Below are positions 22,443-30,400 of a stretch of 39,964 bases of DNA, piece after piece (the first letter of the stretch is position 1; each line of letters opens with the position of its first letter). The position numbers were made by a program, and so were the translations under genes. Origin of the DNA: an uncultured Clostridia bacterium (GTDB lineage Bacteria > Bacillota > Clostridia > HGM11514); assembly GCA_902478725.1 (NCBI GenBank), contig CABSMD010000004.1, positions 1-39,964 of the forward strand. Reading direction: 5' to 3'. A model generated the notes under the pieces. The model saw only the letters and a program-made list of their open reading frames with translations, was not told the DNA's origin and made no database searches.

Positions 22443-23188
22443 GAAAGCTTTTAAAATATGAAATCAAGGCAACGGCGCGCACCTTCCTGCCGCTTTACCT
22501 GGCAATATTGCTGGCGGCGGCCGGGATGCGGTTCGTCCTCGCGGCGGGGTTCATTCCGGTGGTAACGATTTTGGGATTCGTCCTGTTCGGGCTGTTTGTT
22601 GCCCTGGCGGTTTTGACCATTGTTATCACTGTGCAGAGGTTTCAGAAAAACCTGTTATCAACCGAAGGATACCTGATGTTCACCCTGCCGGTGACACCGG
22701 CCTCGCTGGTGGGCTCTAAGCTGCTTGCTTCATTGCTTTGGGCGGTTTTGACCTGCGTGGTGACGGTGGCCTGCTTCTTTGTGATCGTGATTGACGGCAG
22801 AATGATACAGGAATTCGGCCTGATGACGGAACAGATCTGGCAGGTGCTGCAAAACGGCTTCCAGATAGAGGCGGGCGAGGCGGTTTCCATTCTGATCGGG
22901 ATGATTGTATCGATGTTTTGCAGCTACACCACCTTTATCCTCAACATCTACGCATCGCTTTCGGTTGGACAGAGGTTCAACAAGTCGCGTACAGCGGCGT
23001 CATTTGTCACCTTTATGCTGGTCTACATCGTCTACGGCATCCTCAGCTACTTCCTGGGCGAGTATGTTTTCGCCAATATGAGCTTTACGACATGGATGTG
23101 GGCGGCGATTGGGGTAGAGCTTGTGGTATCGGGCGCGCTGTTCGCGTTTGCAAACTACAACCTGAGCAGGCATTTGAATCTGGAATAA
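22436..23188 (+). CDS. ABC transporter permease (ABC-2-like)
   Basis: A 250-residue protein with about six transmembrane segments (for example LPLYLAILLAAAGMRFVLAAG, VPAGFIPVVTILGF-like, FMLVYIVYGILSYF). It starts inside the ATPase gene, so it is translationally coupled. It belongs to the family of YtrA-associated permeases, with a large loop in the middle (residues about 115-160). It forms the channel of the exporter. Substrate unknown. Confidence 0.8.
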   Translation: MLGKLLKYEIKATARTFLPLYLAILLAAAGMRFVLAAGFIPVVTILGFVLFGLFVALAVLTIVITVQRFQKNLLSTEGYLMFTLPVTPASLVGSKLLASLLWAVLTCVVTVACFFVIVIDGRMIQEFGLMTEQIWQVLQNGFQIEAGEAVSILIGMIVSMFCSYTTFILNIYASLSVGQRFNKSRTAASFVTFMLVYIVYGILSYFLGEYVFANMSFTTWMWAAIGVELVVSGALFAFANYNLSRHLNLE

Positions 23189-23295
23189 ATAGTATGGTCG
23201 CCGGCTACCTGCATTGCCGCCAGCAGACCTATTCCCGCTACCGATTCTATCTTGGGCAAGGACGGAAATAAAAACAACGAAAAATAAGCAGATAA

Positions 23296-23331
23296 CAGCA
23301 ACGCCCCGCGGAAATCCGCGGGGCGTTGCTG
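23296..23331. terminator. Bidirectional terminator after the ABC operon
   Basis: A 16-bp stem (23296-23311 with 23316-23331), loop AAAT, between the permease gene and the convergent helical-protein gene. The 107 bases between the permease stop and the hairpin hold no gene that I can see. Confidence 0.8.
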
Positions 23332-23356
23332 CGTTATGGATTTCATCTGACAAGAA

Positions 23357-23788
23357 TCAGAGAAACTGCTTCATCTCGCTGATGTTGGATTCTTCCGTTT
23401 GAATCAGCTGTTGCGCAACCTCTTTTGCGGCCTGGTTGCTGCCATCGTATGTGTGAAGCTGTTTGGTTATCTTGGTAACGCCCATGGTGCTTCCTTTGAT
23501 CACCATATCTGCAATCTTAGATGCAACATTGTCCGTAAGCGTGGTTTGCAGATTGACCTGGATTCTGGAGTTTACCTTTGCAAATGTGCTGCTGTTCTTT
23601 GGCGGACGACCCTGTTGCTGTAAAATACTTTCTGCCCGGTTGTATATGTTGTCATATTCTTTACACTGCTGTTCCAGGGCGGAGTTCAACGGCTGGTTGT
23701 CTGTAAGGCCCTTCACCTGGTTGATGCTGTCGCGCCCCATGTCGGCGGCTTCGCATACCTTTGTCAATAATTCGACGTCCGTTATCAT
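23357..23788 (-). CDS. Helical (ferritin-like?) small protein
   Basis: A 143-residue soluble protein predicted to be almost all helix, with a Gln/Asn-rich composition (QPLNSALEQQCKEYDNIYNRAESILQQQG; QAAKEVAQQLIQTEESNI). The layout of four long helices recalls DUF2383/ferritin-like proteins, but no metal-binding ExxH pattern is obvious, so this is a weak match. The start has the ideal GGAGGTGATT ribosome site. It is a stand-alone gene. Function unknown. Confidence 0.65.
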   Translation of the reverse strand: MITDVELLTKVCEAADMGRDSINQVKGLTDNQPLNSALEQQCKEYDNIYNRAESILQQQGRPPKNSSTFAKVNSRIQVNLQTTLTDNVASKIADMVIKGSTMGVTKITKQLHTYDGSNQAAKEVAQQLIQTEESNISEMKQFL

Positions 23789-23869
23789 AGAATCACCTCC
23801 ACACGTATTATTTCGACTAACAAATTATTTATTCCCGATGAATGCATTATTTTATTCGCAAAAGAGAGC

Positions 23870-23901
23870 AAAGGGGCGCTCCCCTATGAGAGCGCCCCTT
23901 T
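23870..23901. terminator. Hairpin between the helical-protein gene and the Myb/SANT-like gene
   Basis: Stem 23870-23881 with 23890-23901 (AAAGGGGCGCTC / GAGCGCCCCTTT). It probably terminates the minus-strand Myb/SANT-like gene. The 260 bases between the hairpin and that gene hold the nested palindrome at 24091-24130 and no supported gene. Confidence 0.7.
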
Positions 23902-24090
23902 GTAGCTTCTGATACTATAAGCAACTCACTTTTCAACAAAAAAGTATCTGTCGGCCTGAGTTTTGATGGAAAGAAAAGGGAGTTGCATAGCACAATTGAA
24001 ACTTATGTTATAGCTTGTGTTACGCCTTTATCCCCCCGCAGTTTTTGTAATCTCCATTCCAATATCATCACCTTTCGTTCATTTTACACC

Positions 24091-24130
24091 ACACAGATGC
24101 TGTGTCGCCCCTTTTACACAGCATCTGTGT
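24091..24130. promoter_or_regulatory. Nested palindromes downstream of the Myb/SANT-like gene
   Basis: Two 15-bp arms (24091-24105 and 24116-24130) are exact reverse complements around a 10-base spacer. Each arm is nearly a palindrome itself (ACACAG-N3-CTGTGT type). On the plus strand it is followed by a run of seven T, so it may be a terminator. As DNA it could be a binding or recombination site. Confidence 0.4.
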
Positions 24131-24161
24131 ACATTTTTTTATCTCCTGTGCGCCGGAGGAT

Positions 24162-24869
24162 TTACTGGCGCGTCCCTCTATTCCCCCTGTGCGCTGCGCC
24201 CTTTTCCAGCGCGCGGCGGTAAAGGGTGGGGTTGAAGCTCCGGAACTTCCCAATGTATTCGCGGTACATCCCATTTTGCTTCATATCCCGCAGCATACGC
24301 GGTACGCAAAGCGGGTTGATCCCATACAGCCGCCCGATCTGACGGTAGCCGATGCCTTCCAGATCACAAATGCAGACCTGCATCAACGCCGTGTCGGTCA
24401 TCTCCCGGCGGTAACGATTTCTGTCTATCTTGTACACCAGCGTGCCGCACGCGGTTTTGCGTCCCGCCATCAACTGCCGCACGGTATGGGGGTGGAACTG
24501 ATAGGCTTCGGCAATCTCCTCTATCCGCCGCCCGTTTTGAAACATCCGGCGGATAGAGGTACGTACCTCGGGCTGGTTGACCTCCTTGTACAGCCGCGCC
24601 ACCGCACTGCGAACCGAATACCCGCTGCGCAGGAGGGTTTGGGCAAGCTCCTTGAAATTGGATCCGTCGAAATTTTTAAGCAGGTAGCGTTCCTCCTGCG
24701 GCTTGTAAGGGCGGTCCTGGCATTTGATTTGATGCAGCCCAAGCCGGATCAGCTTGTTGTTGACCGATGATTCGCTTCGGTGCAGAGCCTTTGCAAGCCC
24801 GGGGATGTTATATCCGTTGTACTCCCTGCATAGAAACTCGGTTTCCTGCGGATTATAGCGTACCGCCAT
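24162..24869 (-). CDS. Myb/SANT-like helix-turn-helix DNA-binding protein (paralogue of the gene at 8958-9635)
   Basis: A 235-residue basic protein. Two N-terminal three-helix units (FLCREYNGYNIPGLAKAL, then KPQEERYLLKNFDGSN) and a C-terminal helix-turn-helix region (GINPLCVPRMLRDMKQN, YIGKFRSFNP) align with the gene at 8958. The start ATG at 24869 follows GGGGAGGGGGG by 8 bases and overlaps the end of the XRE gene, so the two are co-translated. The frame opens at 24890 with a TTG lacking support. Being expressed with the repressor-like XRE gene from a phage-type switch, it may be a regulatory protein of a small element. Confidence 0.6.
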   Translation of the reverse strand: MAVRYNPQETEFLCREYNGYNIPGLAKALHRSESSVNNKLIRLGLHQIKCQDRPYKPQEERYLLKNFDGSNFKELAQTLLRSGYSVRSAVARLYKEVNQPEVRTSIRRMFQNGRRIEEIAEAYQFHPHTVRQLMAGRKTACGTLVYKIDRNRYRREMTDTALMQVCICDLEGIGYRQIGRLYGINPLCVPRMLRDMKQNGMYREYIGKFRSFNPTLYRRALEKGAAHRGNRGTRQ

Positions 24870-25062
24870 TCTGCCCGCCCCCCTCCCCAAACAAGTCCCC
24901 TATGTCACAGCCATAGATGGCGGCCAGCTTAGGCAGCTTGTCCGCACGCGGCAGGGATTTGCCGTTCTCCCACATCGACACCGCCGTGCGCCGGACGTTC
25001 AAAAGCCTTGCAACCTCCCCCTGGGTCATCTTATTTTCTTCCCTTTTTTTCTTCAAATTCAC
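24853..25062 (-). CDS. XRE family helix-turn-helix regulator (69 residues)
   Basis: A compact Cro-like protein that is nearly all helix-turn-helix: KREENKMTQGEVARLLNVRR, TAVSMWENGKSLPRADKLPK, IYGCDIGDLFGEG. The start is a GTG at 25062 with GGGGGAG upstream. Its promoter (25098-25126, minus) is in the divergent control region with two of the three operators. Its stop overlaps the next gene. It is the probable counterpart of the divergent XRE protein, as Cro is to CI. Confidence 0.85.
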   Translation of the reverse strand: MNLKKKREENKMTQGEVARLLNVRRTAVSMWENGKSLPRADKLPKLAAIYGCDIGDLFGEGGGQNGGTL

Positions 25063-25078
25063 TTCATCTCCCCCCTTT

Positions 25079-25186
25079 TGTCAATTTTCTTGACAATATA
25101 ATACCACTTATTCCATTATACGTCAATATACGTGACATATTTTTCTCAAAATATGGGTTGCATGTCAATTAAATTGACGTTATAAT
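25079..25186. promoter_or_regulatory. Divergent switch: two promoters and three GTCA-N7-TGAC operators
   Basis: Rightward promoter: TTGCAT (25158-25163), 17 bp, TATAAT (25181-25186). Leftward promoter: TTGACG (25121-25126), 17 bp, TATTAT (25098-25103). GTCA-N7-TGAC sites lie at 25080-25094, 25122-25136 and 25164-25178. Their centres (25087, 25129, 25171) are exactly 42 bp apart. One covers the leftward start, one its -35, and one fills the rightward spacer. Confidence 0.85.
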
Positions 25187-25223
25187 AAGGAGTAAGGACG
25201 AAACCAAACTGGGGGATGTTACT

Positions 25224-25592
25224 ATGAGAAGAATCAAGGAGTTACGAAAGCTGTGCCGGCTCAGCCAGCGGGGATTGGCTGAAAAGCTTGGCGTTGCGCG
25301 TTCCACGGTTGCCATGTGGGAAACCGGCGCCAGCCAGCCGGATAACCGTTTTTTGATCGAACTGGCGGATGTGTTTGACGTATCGGCCGACTACCTGCTC
25401 GGCCGCACGGACAACCCCGCCCCGTTAACAGAAAAACCCCTTACCGTGAGGCAAGGGGGGGAAATTCTTCATGAAGAAATTCTGAAAATTACAAACGGCG
25501 TGGAGCCGACGGATGAGGAATTACGTGTCCTTCTGGATTATTTCCGTGCAAATCAGACCTTTCTCAAGGCATTGATCCAGAAATCCGACTAG
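25224..25592 (+). CDS. XRE family repressor-like regulator
   Basis: A 122-residue protein: helix-turn-helix at residues about 3-60 (IKELRKLCRLSQRGLAEKLGV, STVAMWETGASQPDNRFLIELADVFDVSADYLLG), a short linker, and a C-terminal helical tail (PTDEELRVLLDYFRANQTFLKAL) that probably mediates dimer formation. It lacks a LexA-type protease domain. It is divergent from the short XRE gene and expected to bind the operators between them. Start ATG 25224 has GGGGGA upstream. Confidence 0.85.
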   Translation: MRRIKELRKLCRLSQRGLAEKLGVARSTVAMWETGASQPDNRFLIELADVFDVSADYLLGRTDNPAPLTEKPLTVRQGGEILHEEILKITNGVEPTDEELRVLLDYFRANQTFLKALIQKSD

Positions 25593-25661
25593 TTCTTCCT
25601 TTGTCCGAAACAGCTTCATCTCTAACAAAACACTGTAAATCATCTCATAATAGTAAGACAC
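25521..25661 (-). CDS. Small ORF overlapping the 3' end of the XRE gene on the other strand
   Basis: A 46-residue product from GTG 25661 (SYYYEMIYSVLLEMKLFRTK, then LVGFLDQCLEKGLI), preceded by AAAGGAG at 7 bases, an ideal ribosome site. The last 72 bases run antisense to the XRE gene. It looks like a helical small protein and could be real. However, neither conservation nor a clear promoter can be shown, and it may be a chance open frame. The 340 bases to its right, up to the superoxide dismutase gene, contain an AT-rich hairpin (25900-25923) and no supported gene. Confidence 0.35.
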   Translation of the reverse strand: MSYYYEMIYSVLLEMKLFRTKEELVGFLDQCLEKGLICTEIIQKDT

Positions 25662-25948
25662 AGAAATCGCTCCTTTCTCCGCCTGTAGGCGGCACAGATG
25701 ATGGTGACCGCAAAAAGGCATTATTAAATAGGGATGTAAAACAGCGTTTTCATTTGTTTGGTAATGCAATGCATTGCTTCATTATTTTACTTGATCCGCA
25801 GGATAAGCGCAACTTATATTTGTAATTTTGTGTACTTTTTGTGCAGTTTAGTTGCTCATTACAAAATTCGACATGCTACATTCCAATTCCTCCTATTTTT
25901 TGAAAAAAATTATATTTTTTCAAGCGGGCGCAAAACCTCTCTTTTCGG

Positions 25949-25957
25949 CATACGATA
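25949..25957 (+). promoter_or_regulatory. Possible sporulation -10 element before the superoxide dismutase gene
   Basis: CATACGATA fits the mother-cell -10 pattern (CATA-N3-TA) at 49 bases before the start codon, but no matching -35 is seen. Weak. Confidence 0.2.
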
Positions 25958-26005
25958 AAGGTAGAACAAAAGAGTTTGAAAAAAACAGAAGAGAGGTGAA
26001 TTTTT

Positions 26006-26647
26006 TTGCAGAAATATCCATTCCAATTATATGCCCTGCCGTATGAATACGGCGCTATGGAGCCTAATATCGAGGAGGAATGTGTGTACCTGCACTATTC
26101 GGTTGCCCTGAAAAACTATGTAGAGACGCTCAACCGCCTGTTGCGTCCCTATCCCGCCTACCAAGGCTGGGATTTGCAGAAGCTCGCCTGCGAATGCGGC
26201 GCTCTGCCGGAAGAAATCCGTATGCCGGTGCGGGTATGCGCCGGGGGGATTATCAATCACGAATTGTTTTTCAACGGCTTGAAAAATGGTGGGAACACCG
26301 AGCCATCCCACCCGTTGTCTGCCGCGATTGACCGAAGCTTTGGTTCCTTTGCCAATTTCCAAAAGGAGATGAAAAAAAAGGTGAATGCGCTGGTCGGGTC
26401 AGGCTATGTATTCCTTGCGGTGAACAAAACGCCGGAGCACTTCGGCGAGCTGGCCCTCATCAGCTTGATCAACGAGGATACCCTGCACCAAAAGGCTTGG
26501 CAGCCCATCCTTGTGATCGATGTATGGGAGCACGCCTATTTTTTGGAATATCAGTATAGCCGGTGTGACTATGTTGAAAACTGGCTGAAAATTATCAACT
26601 GGGAAGAGGCAGACCGGCGCTATCTGGAATTTGAGGCGGAAAAATAA
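26006..26647 (+). CDS. Fe/Mn-type superoxide dismutase-like protein with altered active-site residues
   Basis: A 213-residue protein of the Fe/Mn superoxide dismutase family, which turns superoxide into oxygen and peroxide. The four metal ligands are present: His30 (VYLHYS), His85 (IINHELF), Asp172 and His176 (VIDVWEHAYFL). The gateway Tyr38 is also kept. But by alignment with standard enzymes, the second-shell His (E. coli His30) is Ala34, and the catalytic Gln of the NQD motif is Glu157 (NED). The usual EPH near the N-terminus is EPN. The start is a TTG at 26006 behind AGAGAGGTGA. Activity may be changed or lost; a spore-coat role as for some sporulating bacteria is possible. Confidence 0.8.
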   Translation: MQKYPFQLYALPYEYGAMEPNIEEECVYLHYSVALKNYVETLNRLLRPYPAYQGWDLQKLACECGALPEEIRMPVRVCAGGIINHELFFNGLKNGGNTEPSHPLSAAIDRSFGSFANFQKEMKKKVNALVGSGYVFLAVNKTPEHFGELALISLINEDTLHQKAWQPILVIDVWEHAYFLEYQYSRCDYVENWLKIINWEEADRRYLEFEAEK

Positions 26648-26655
26648 GAGAACGC

Positions 26656-26687
26656 AAAAAGGCGGGGAACCGATCCCCGCCTTTTTT
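26656..26687. terminator. Bidirectional terminator after the superoxide dismutase gene
   Basis: 13-bp stem (26656-26668 with 26674-26686), A-tract and T-tract on the two sides. Confidence 0.92.
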
Positions 26688-26698
26688 ACTGTTTTCAA

Positions 26699-26878
26699 TC
26701 ACAGCCCCATAAACCGTAAAACCCTTGAGCGCGCCCGCATCAGGCGCAGGCAGACATAATTTTCCCGAAAGACAGATATGTTGCAGTGCAGGTCGTCGTA
26801 TTCCATCAGCAGATGGTGCTGCTCCTCTGTCAGTTGGCTGGCCAGCTCGTGCCAGACCCGGTCAAGCTCCCGGCTCAT
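26699..26878 (-). CDS. Small helical protein (59 residues)
   Basis: Product begins MSRELDRVWHELASQLTEEQ and continues with HHLLMEYDDLHCNIS and a basic C-terminus (RLMRARSRVLRFMG), so it is predicted to be helical and may bind nucleic acid or a partner protein. The ATG at 26878 overlaps the stop of the upstream 32-codon gene as ATGA, giving coupled translation. It resembles small proteins in prophage-like modules next to XRE regulators. Function unknown. Confidence 0.55.
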   Translation of the reverse strand: MSRELDRVWHELASQLTEEQHHLLMEYDDLHCNISVFRENYVCLRLMRARSRVLRFMGL

Positions 26879-26973
26879 TTTTTGTACTCTTCCTCCTGCT
26901 CGCATTGGGCGGAATAGTTTACCACCTCATTAATGACCTCTGCATCAAAATTGTAGAATTGCTCGTCGTCCAT
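26875..26973 (-). CDS. Acidic 32-residue small protein
   Basis: Product MDDEQFYNFDAEVINEVVNY followed by SAQCEQEEEYKK: strongly acidic. The ATG at 26973 has a TAGGAGG ribosome site. Its TGA overlaps the next start as ATGA. It is transcribed from a consensus promoter at 27088-27116 under apparent XRE control. A regulatory or antitoxin-like role is possible, but only the arrangement supports this. Confidence 0.55.
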   Translation of the reverse strand: MDDEQFYNFDAEVINEVVNYSAQCEQEEEYKK

Positions 26974-27069
26974 AAAATTTCGCCTCCTAAATAATTGTTG
27001 ATTTTTGACTTTTCATCTGATAAAATGGTATAGTTAATAGAGGTACGTCGTTTTAAACGCACTAACGGA

Positions 27070-27116
27070 GAACTATAGTTCGTCGTTATAATATCACGAA
27101 TTATAGTTCTTGTCAA
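27070..27116. promoter_or_regulatory. Leftward promoter with two GAAYTATAGTTC operators
   Basis: Minus strand: TTGACA (27111-27116), 17 bp, TATTAT (27088-27093). The palindrome GAACTATAGTTC (27070-27081) lies at the transcription start and GAATTATAGTTC (27098-27109) in the spacer, 28 bp apart. Both are likely bound by the XRE protein encoded to the right. Confidence 0.75.
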
Positions 27117-27144
27117 GTACTTATATTTAATTAGGAGTATATTT

Positions 27145-27363
27145 ATGCCTAAATTTTCTGATAGATTAAAAGAGTTGCAAACTCAAAAAAGGGTATCACA
27201 GAAGGACACGGCTAAAGCGGCTGGTGTAACTGCACGTTCCATTCAATATTATGAAAAAGAACAGAAAGAACCGACTCTCTCCGTGCTGGTCAGGATCGCC
27301 GATTACTTCGACGTGTCTCTTGACTATCTTGTGGGACGCTCGGACGACCCGCAGCGGCGGTAA
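27145..27363 (+). CDS. XRE family helix-turn-helix regulator (72 residues)
   Basis: A compact repressor: FSDRLKELQTQKRVSQKDTA, ARSIQYYEKEQKEPTLSVLV, YFDVSLDYLVGRSDD. ATG has TTAGGAG upstream. It is divergent from the two small overlapping genes and probably represses them, and perhaps itself, through the GAAYTATAGTTC sites. Followed by a strong terminator. Confidence 0.88.
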   Translation: MPKFSDRLKELQTQKRVSQKDTAKAAGVTARSIQYYEKEQKEPTLSVLVRIADYFDVSLDYLVGRSDDPQRR

Positions 27364-27390
27364 TTAAACCATAAATATAATGCTATATAC

Positions 27391-27425
27391 CAAAACCCCG
27401 TTGTCCATAGGACAACGGGGTTTTG
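27391..27425. terminator. Bidirectional terminator between the XRE gene and the giant protein gene
   Basis: 16-bp stem (27391-27406 with 27410-27425), loop ATA. It ends both convergent genes. Confidence 0.92.
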
Positions 27426-27459
27426 GCGAGTTCTATTAAAAATAGGAGTTGGGGAAGCT

Positions 27460-30400
27460 TTATTGATCCAGCAGCCTTCTGATCAGTGCGGCTGCCTGCG
27501 CGCGGGTGGCGTATTCCCTTGGCGAGAAGGTATCATCCGTCACACCGTAAACCAGCCCTGCGCTTGTTGCGGCGTCCACATAGGGGTACGCCCAATCGGA
27601 AATATCATATTGATCTGTAAACTTCTGCGCCGCACCGCTGCCCGCGGTCTTGCCCAGATAGCTGTACGCTTTGGCGATGATGACCGCGATCTCCTCGCGG
27701 GTAATCAGGTCGTCGGGCCGGAACCATCCGTCATACCCAAGAATCAGCCCCACGTTCGCCGCCGCGTTGACAGCAGAGGCGTACCAGGCGTCCGCAGGGA
27801 TATCCTTCCAGTTTCCGGAACCAGTCACCGTTGTAATGTTAAGCGCCTTCGTAATCAGCATCGCAAACTCGGCGCGGGTCACGGCACGCTCCGGCTCAAA
27901 GGTGGTCCCGGTCACGCCGGACACAATCCCTTTCTCCGCCAGTGTCTTGATGTCATTTTCCGCCCAATGCCCCACGGTATCGGTAAACCGCTTGGATTGG
28001 CCCCCGCCCAGCAGGGTGCTGCCCGTTGTGCCGCCGGTGTAGCCGGTATTTCCGCTGTTGTTCGTGATGGGCGGCTGTATGTTCTCTGTTTCCTTTTTGA
28101 CATTCAACTTGACGGTATAGGTCATTTTCGTCGTCCCATCCTGTGCGGTCACGACGATTTCCACCGTTCCCGGCAGGCTGTTTGGCAGATGCACCTGCAC
28201 AACCGCCTTCGGATTGGTAGCGGTAGCGGTTACGGTCGGCACATCCTTAGCGCCGGCGGGCAATGTATAGGAATAGCTGGTCTTATCCGGTTTGAAGCCG
28301 GAAAGCCGCTTGCCGTCTACCATGATTTCCGCAAGTGTCGCGTCATCCGACGGGGCCGCAAGCTCCGCCGCGGCAAACTCGCCACCCTTTGCCGTCCAGA
28401 TCACAAGATCGGTTCCGGCGTTTAAGAAGCCATAGGGGTTATCCCCAAGCGCGGCCGCGTTATCCGCCGCAAGCTGCGCGGTAATGCGCTCCGCCGCACC
28501 GTTTTCGATATACAGCGGCGCTTTGCCGATCGCGTTTTCAATCAAAATCCGGATGGGTTGGTTATAACTGCCGCTCCCCACCACGAAGGAGGCGTACACA
28601 TCGCCAAAAATCTCCGCCGTCGGTTCCGCCAGGGGCGTCAGCAACGCCATTTCTTTGGCGGGCAGAAGCGTACCGTCCGCAATCGTCAGGGTGACCGCCC
28701 TTCCATTTATGGCCGCGGTCGCTGTAGTCACGGGCAACCGTCCCTCCGGTACGGTCAGAACGACCGGCCCGGTTACGTTCCCAAGCTCCAGCGTCAGCTC
28801 CAGCAGCCCGGCCGGAACCGCAATCGTTCCGCTGCCGCCGCTTAAGGTGTACTTCGTCACCTGTTGTTCTTTAAAGCCGCTATATGCCGCGCTCAATTGG
28901 TCGGCCGCGTCGATGTAATCGGCCAGAACCGATTCCGGATTTTCATAGACGGCCTGCGCCGCGTCGATCGCCAATCCAACCGCGTCGATCGCGCTCTGCG
29001 GGTACTGGCCCAGGCCCGTACCGGCGGTGGCGACCGCTTTTTCCGCCTTCACGCGGTCTAACAGGACAAGCAGCGAGCCCTTGTCCGCGATGGCCCGCAG
29101 CGCCGGGGAGGTGTAGGCTGTGCCGGCCTGCCCGTCCGCCGTGGCGGGGGTCACTTCAAATTTAATAAACTTACCGGAATAATCAGCGGTAAACACAAAG
29201 GTGTTGCCGGTCTGATTCGGGATAGCGGTATAGGTTCCGTTTTCGGTGTCGGACGCCAGCCACCGGAAGGTGGTATTGCCCTCCAAATCGCGCTCGGCGT
29301 CGGCATAGGTATAAATACCCGTCAGGGTGCCGCCCACCACCACGTCGCCGATGATCGAAATGTCCTTCGCCTGCGGCGGCTGGTTGACATACTCCCTGCG
29401 CCCGATCTCGCTAAACGGGATGGACGCCACCTCAGGCTGCGCTTTGGCCATCGCCGAATCCGGCTTGATGGTGAAGTTGCCGCCCGCGTAATCCGCGAAA
29501 TTCGCCTTGTTCTCGTCGGTATTGCCCTGGTAGGTGGTGTTGTTGTCCAGCCCCTTGATGGCATGGCCGCGCCCATATTCACGCGCCCACTGGCTGTCGC
29601 GCTTGACCTCGATGAAAGCGAAGATATTATCCTCCAGCGTATTGCTTCGAAAAGCGTTCTGCCCCATGATTGCGGCTGTCCGAAGCCACGGCCATTTTTC
29701 AAGGTACAGCGGATTGGTATTAACGGTAATCAGGGTATTGTAAATCTGGTTATCCCAGTCCTGGTTGCGCCACAGTTCCGGGTCGCCCGACAGGCATCTC
29801 TGCCAGGAATCGTCGTCCCAGTCAGCCATGAGGTAGATCAGGCTGGTGTTCAAAAACAGGTTGTCGGTGATGTAGTTCTCCTGCCCCGCGTGGGTCTTGA
29901 CGGCGTAGTTCGCGCCCGAACCCTTGCCGAACACGTTGTGGTGAATCAGCGTCCCGCTCTGGCAGTCGTCGATAAACACCGACTGCACCCCCAGCGACCC
30001 GCCGATCATGTTGTCGCCCAGGTCATGGAAGTAGTTGTAGCGGATTTCGGTACCCAGCGAGCTCATATTCCGCCCGGAGTAGATCGCGCCCATGTCGGTC
30101 GCGTCGAGCACGCAGTTGTGGAACTCGTTGAATTCGATGATATGCTCCGAACCGGCAAACAGTACCGCCGCGTGCGCGCAGTTATAAAACTCATTGTGCC
30201 TTGCGATATTCCCCACGCCATAAAGGTGCACACCGGGGGAATAGGATTTTTTGAGCATGGTAAAGTCGTGTATCTCGTTGTTCTCGGCGAAATTCCCGCC
30301 GTGGGTGAGGCTGTCCTTATCGCCGCCGTCGATCCGCACGCCGCCCGTACCGGTGTGGTGGATGTGGCTGTTGGCGATCCCGTTGTCCGCGCCGGTGATG

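Noticed and set aside
24003..24062. Short minus-strand frame resembling the beginning of an XRE protein (RLQKLRGDKGVTQ)
   Set aside because: It stops after about 19 codons and the following DNA has no recognisable continuation; it could be a decayed gene start but is too short to claim.
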